NCBI GenBank assembly: GCA_035525055.1
Contig: DATLEZ010000016.1
Span: forward strand, 1-35,246
Direction: 5' to 3'
DNA from: DATEEG01 sp035525055
Lineage (GTDB): Bacteria > Actinomycetota > Acidimicrobiia > Spongiisociales > ZC4RG35
Length of the DNA: 35,246 nt
Below, one piece after another: positions 33,577 to 35,246 of the stretch. Below the pieces are notes generated by a model that was not told the DNA's origin, did no database searches, and saw only the letters and a list, made by a program, of their open reading frames with translations. Every line of letters starts with the position of its first letter. The stretch's first letter is position 1. Position numbers and translations under genes: made by a program.

Positions 33577-35246
33577 GTGCCCAAGCGGTTCATAGTTGAG
33601 GAAGCGGCTCTTCCTTTTGCCTCTGCGATGAGGGGAGTTGCCGCCCGCGGATACCGCTCCGAAGACTTCCGGGCGGACCTCGGAGCCGGTGTCACTGTTG
33701 GGATTGTGGCCCTTCCCCTCTCGATGGCCCTCGCCATTGCCTCGGGAGCACCTCCTCAACTCGGCTTGTTCACCGCCATCGTCGGAGGGGCGGTGGTGGC
33801 TTTAGCCGGCGGTTCGATGCACTCGGTCACCGGCCCGACCGCAGCGTTCGTGGTTCTGCTGGCGCCAGTGACAGCCCGGTACGGCGTGTCCGGATTGATG
33901 GTGGCCACCCTGATGGCCGGGGCGATCCTGGTCGCGATGGGACTTCTCAGGTTGGGCAACCTGATTCAGTTCATACCCCATCCTGTCACGACCGGATTCA
34001 CCGCCGGGATCGGCGTAACCATTGCCGTGCTCCAGTTGGGTGACTTCCTCGGTCTCGGCCCCCTCGAGGGCGACCGCATCTGGGATCGGATCGGTGACCT
34101 TGCGGATCGTTTTCCGCAATCTCGTTGGCCCGATGTCGCAATCGGGTCCTTGGCGTTGGCTCTGATGATCTTCTTTCCGAAACTGACCAAACGGGTCCCT
34201 GCCCCCCTTGTGGCCGTGGTCGGTGCCGCGGTGGCGGGTGTGATCTTGACGGCGGCCGGGTCGGACGTCACGACGATCACCACCCGGTTCGGTGGAATAC
34301 CGGCAATGCCTCCGACTCCCGTGCTGCCGTGGACTGTCGGAGAAGGCACGAGCTGGGCGCTGGTTCCGGAGTTGGCTCCCACCGCGGTTGCGATCGCGAT
34401 GCTGGGTGCGATCGAGTCGCTTCTCTGCGCGGTAGTTGCCGACGGCATGACCGGCTCGCGACATGATCCCGATTCGGAGTTGCTCGGCCTGGGCCTCGGC
34501 AACCTGATTGTCCCTTTCTTCGGTGGCTTCGCCGCCACCGGGGCGATCGCCCGCACGGCCACCGCCATTCGGGCCGGGGGGAGGACGCCGCTGGCTGCGG
34601 TTGTCCACGCCGGGTTCCTTCTGGCGGCGGTGCTGGTGCTGGCTCCGCTCCTCGGGTACATCCCGATGGCCGCCATGGCAGCTCTATTGCTTGTTGTCGC
34701 CTGGAACATGAGCGATGTCTCGCACTTCCTGCGCATGCTTCGGATCGCCCCTCGTAGTGACATCACGGTTCTGCTCGTGTGCTTCTTCCTCACGGTCCTG
34801 TTCGACATGGTCGTGGCAGTTGGGGTAGGGGTGGTTCTGGCGGCGCTCCTCTTCATGCGGCGCATGGTGGAGATCTCCGGGGCCCAGCTTCTCGGAGGTC
34901 CGCAGGGTCACACCGCCATCGGCCTCCCTCCCGGCGTCGTCTTCTATGACGTCGGCGGACCGCTCTTCTTCGGTGCGGCCCAAAAAGCCCTCTCGGCCCT
35001 GACCACCATCACCGGCGACGTGCACACCGTCATCATCGACCTCGAGGATGTGCCGGCCGTTGACGCCACCGGACTGGTCGCGCTGGAATCGATCATCGAA
35101 GACCTCAACGACCTCGGAATCAAGGTCGTTCTCACGGGCGTGCAGACCCAGCCCAAGAGAGCGTTTGCCCGGGCCGGAATGGTCGACGTCATCGGCAAGC
35201 TCGAGATCACCGACAACGTCGGGGACACAATCACGCAGGCGATCAT
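33577..35246 (+). CDS. SulP-family anion transporter with STAS domain, 3' end cut by window edge
   Basis: This open frame of at least 556 codons runs off the right edge. It has the SulP start DFRADLGAGVTVGIVALPLS followed by MALAIASGAPPQLGLFTAIV, and GGSMHSVTGPTAAFVV. About ten to twelve membrane segments lead up to MRRMVEI near residue 430. A cytoplasmic STAS domain follows (GVVFYDVGGPLFFGAAQKAL, VIIDLEDVPAVDATGL) with the usual D-x-T/S-G loop. Members carry sulfate, bicarbonate or dicarboxylates into the cell; which one cannot be told here. I used GTG 33577. The in-frame ATG at 33628 (MRGVAARGYRSEDF) is a good alternative and neither has a clear ribosome-binding site. Confidence 0.92.
   Translation, partial: MPKRFIVEEAALPFASAMRGVAARGYRSEDFRADLGAGVTVGIVALPLSMALAIASGAPPQLGLFTAIVGGAVVALAGGSMHSVTGPTAAFVVLLAPVTARYGVSGLMVATLMAGAILVAMGLLRLGNLIQFIPHPVTTGFTAGIGVTIAVLQLGDFLGLGPLEGDRIWDRIGDLADRFPQSRWPDVAIGSLALALMIFFPKLTKRVPAPLVAVVGAAVAGVILTAAGSDVTTITTRFGGIPAMPPTPVLPWTVGEGTSWALVPELAPTAVAIAMLGAIESLLCAVVADGMTGSRHDPDSELLGLGLGNLIVPFFGGFAATGAIARTATAIRAGGRTPLAAVVHAGFLLAAVLVLAPLLGYIPMAAMAALLLVVAWNMSDVSHFLRMLRIAPRSDITVLLVCFFLTVLFDMVVAVGVGVVLAALLFMRRMVEISGAQLLGGPQGHTAIGLPPGVVFYDVGGPLFFGAAQKALSALTTITGDVHTVIIDLEDVPAVDATGLVALESIIEDLNDLGIKVVLTGVQTQPKRAFARAGMVDVIGKLEITDNVGDTITQAI

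Noticed and set aside
33802..34865. Minus-strand frames of 268 and 299 codons
   Set aside because: They are shadows of the SulP transporter; Arg/Thr-rich text with no domain pattern.

Overview
The window is GC-rich, with dense coding on both strands and frequent GTG/TTG starts. Its families (a LAL-type LuxR regulator, tandem GAF-ANTAR proteins, NarL/DesK-type two-component genes, a SulP transporter, a YgjP-type metallopeptidase) suggest a high-GC actinobacterium (Actinomycetota). An Acidimicrobiia-like lineage is a guess; no rRNA or other taxonomic marker is present. Many genes carry single-base frameshifts. They are either true decay in an accessory region or uncorrected assembly errors, and this text alone cannot separate the two.

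Layout. 1-5.2 kb: an alpha/beta-hydrolase cut by the left edge, a patch of broken genes (DUF4242-like and an unknown/GNAT-like remnant), a second alpha/beta-hydrolase, another remnant, a SnoaL-like protein and a TPR-LuxR regulator. 5.28-16.6 kb: an intact tRNA-Arg(ACG) followed, 11.2 kb later, by a 40-bp copy of its 3' half (39/40 identical). This is the usual footprint of a tRNA-integrated island, although no integrase is left. The island holds a large LAL regulator with two small genes behind it, a decayed beta-lactamase-like gene, a TRAP-type solute-binding lipoprotein, and a divergent four-gene two-component operon. 16.2-17.45 kb is non-coding, with tRNA/tmRNA-like fragments and short repeats.

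17.4-24.2 kb: a long secreted SBBP-repeat/PKD protein with one frameshift and a near-identical 315-bp internal duplication, a squalene-cyclase-like toroid protein with an unusual insertion, a 28-residue membrane peptide, two frameshifted GNAT acetyltransferases and a small membrane protein. 24.3-28.1 kb: a signalling block with a PAS-GGDEF-EAL protein divergent from two GAF-ANTAR antiterminator-type regulators. 28.1-35.2 kb: a DEAD-box RNA helicase, a PLP-decarboxylase C-terminal remnant, a YgjP-like metallopeptidase, an FAD-linked sugar-lactone oxidase next to a dimethylargininase, a VOC protein and a SulP/STAS anion transporter running off the right edge.

The most striking system is the operon at 11872-16222: receiver-only regulator, kinase 1, kinase 2, NarL-type regulator. 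Kinase 1 keeps the ATP-binding N, G1 and G2 boxes, but Arg replaces the phospho-accepting His (LRRG instead of LHDG). Kinase 2 keeps the LHDG histidine, but its N, G1 and G2 boxes are degenerate. The two paralogues, 1 nt apart, look like two halves of one kinase that would have to work in trans as a heterodimer. The divergent lipoprotein, a TRAP receptor-like domain with an extra C-terminal beta-rich domain and no TRAP permease nearby, is a candidate ligand sensor for them.
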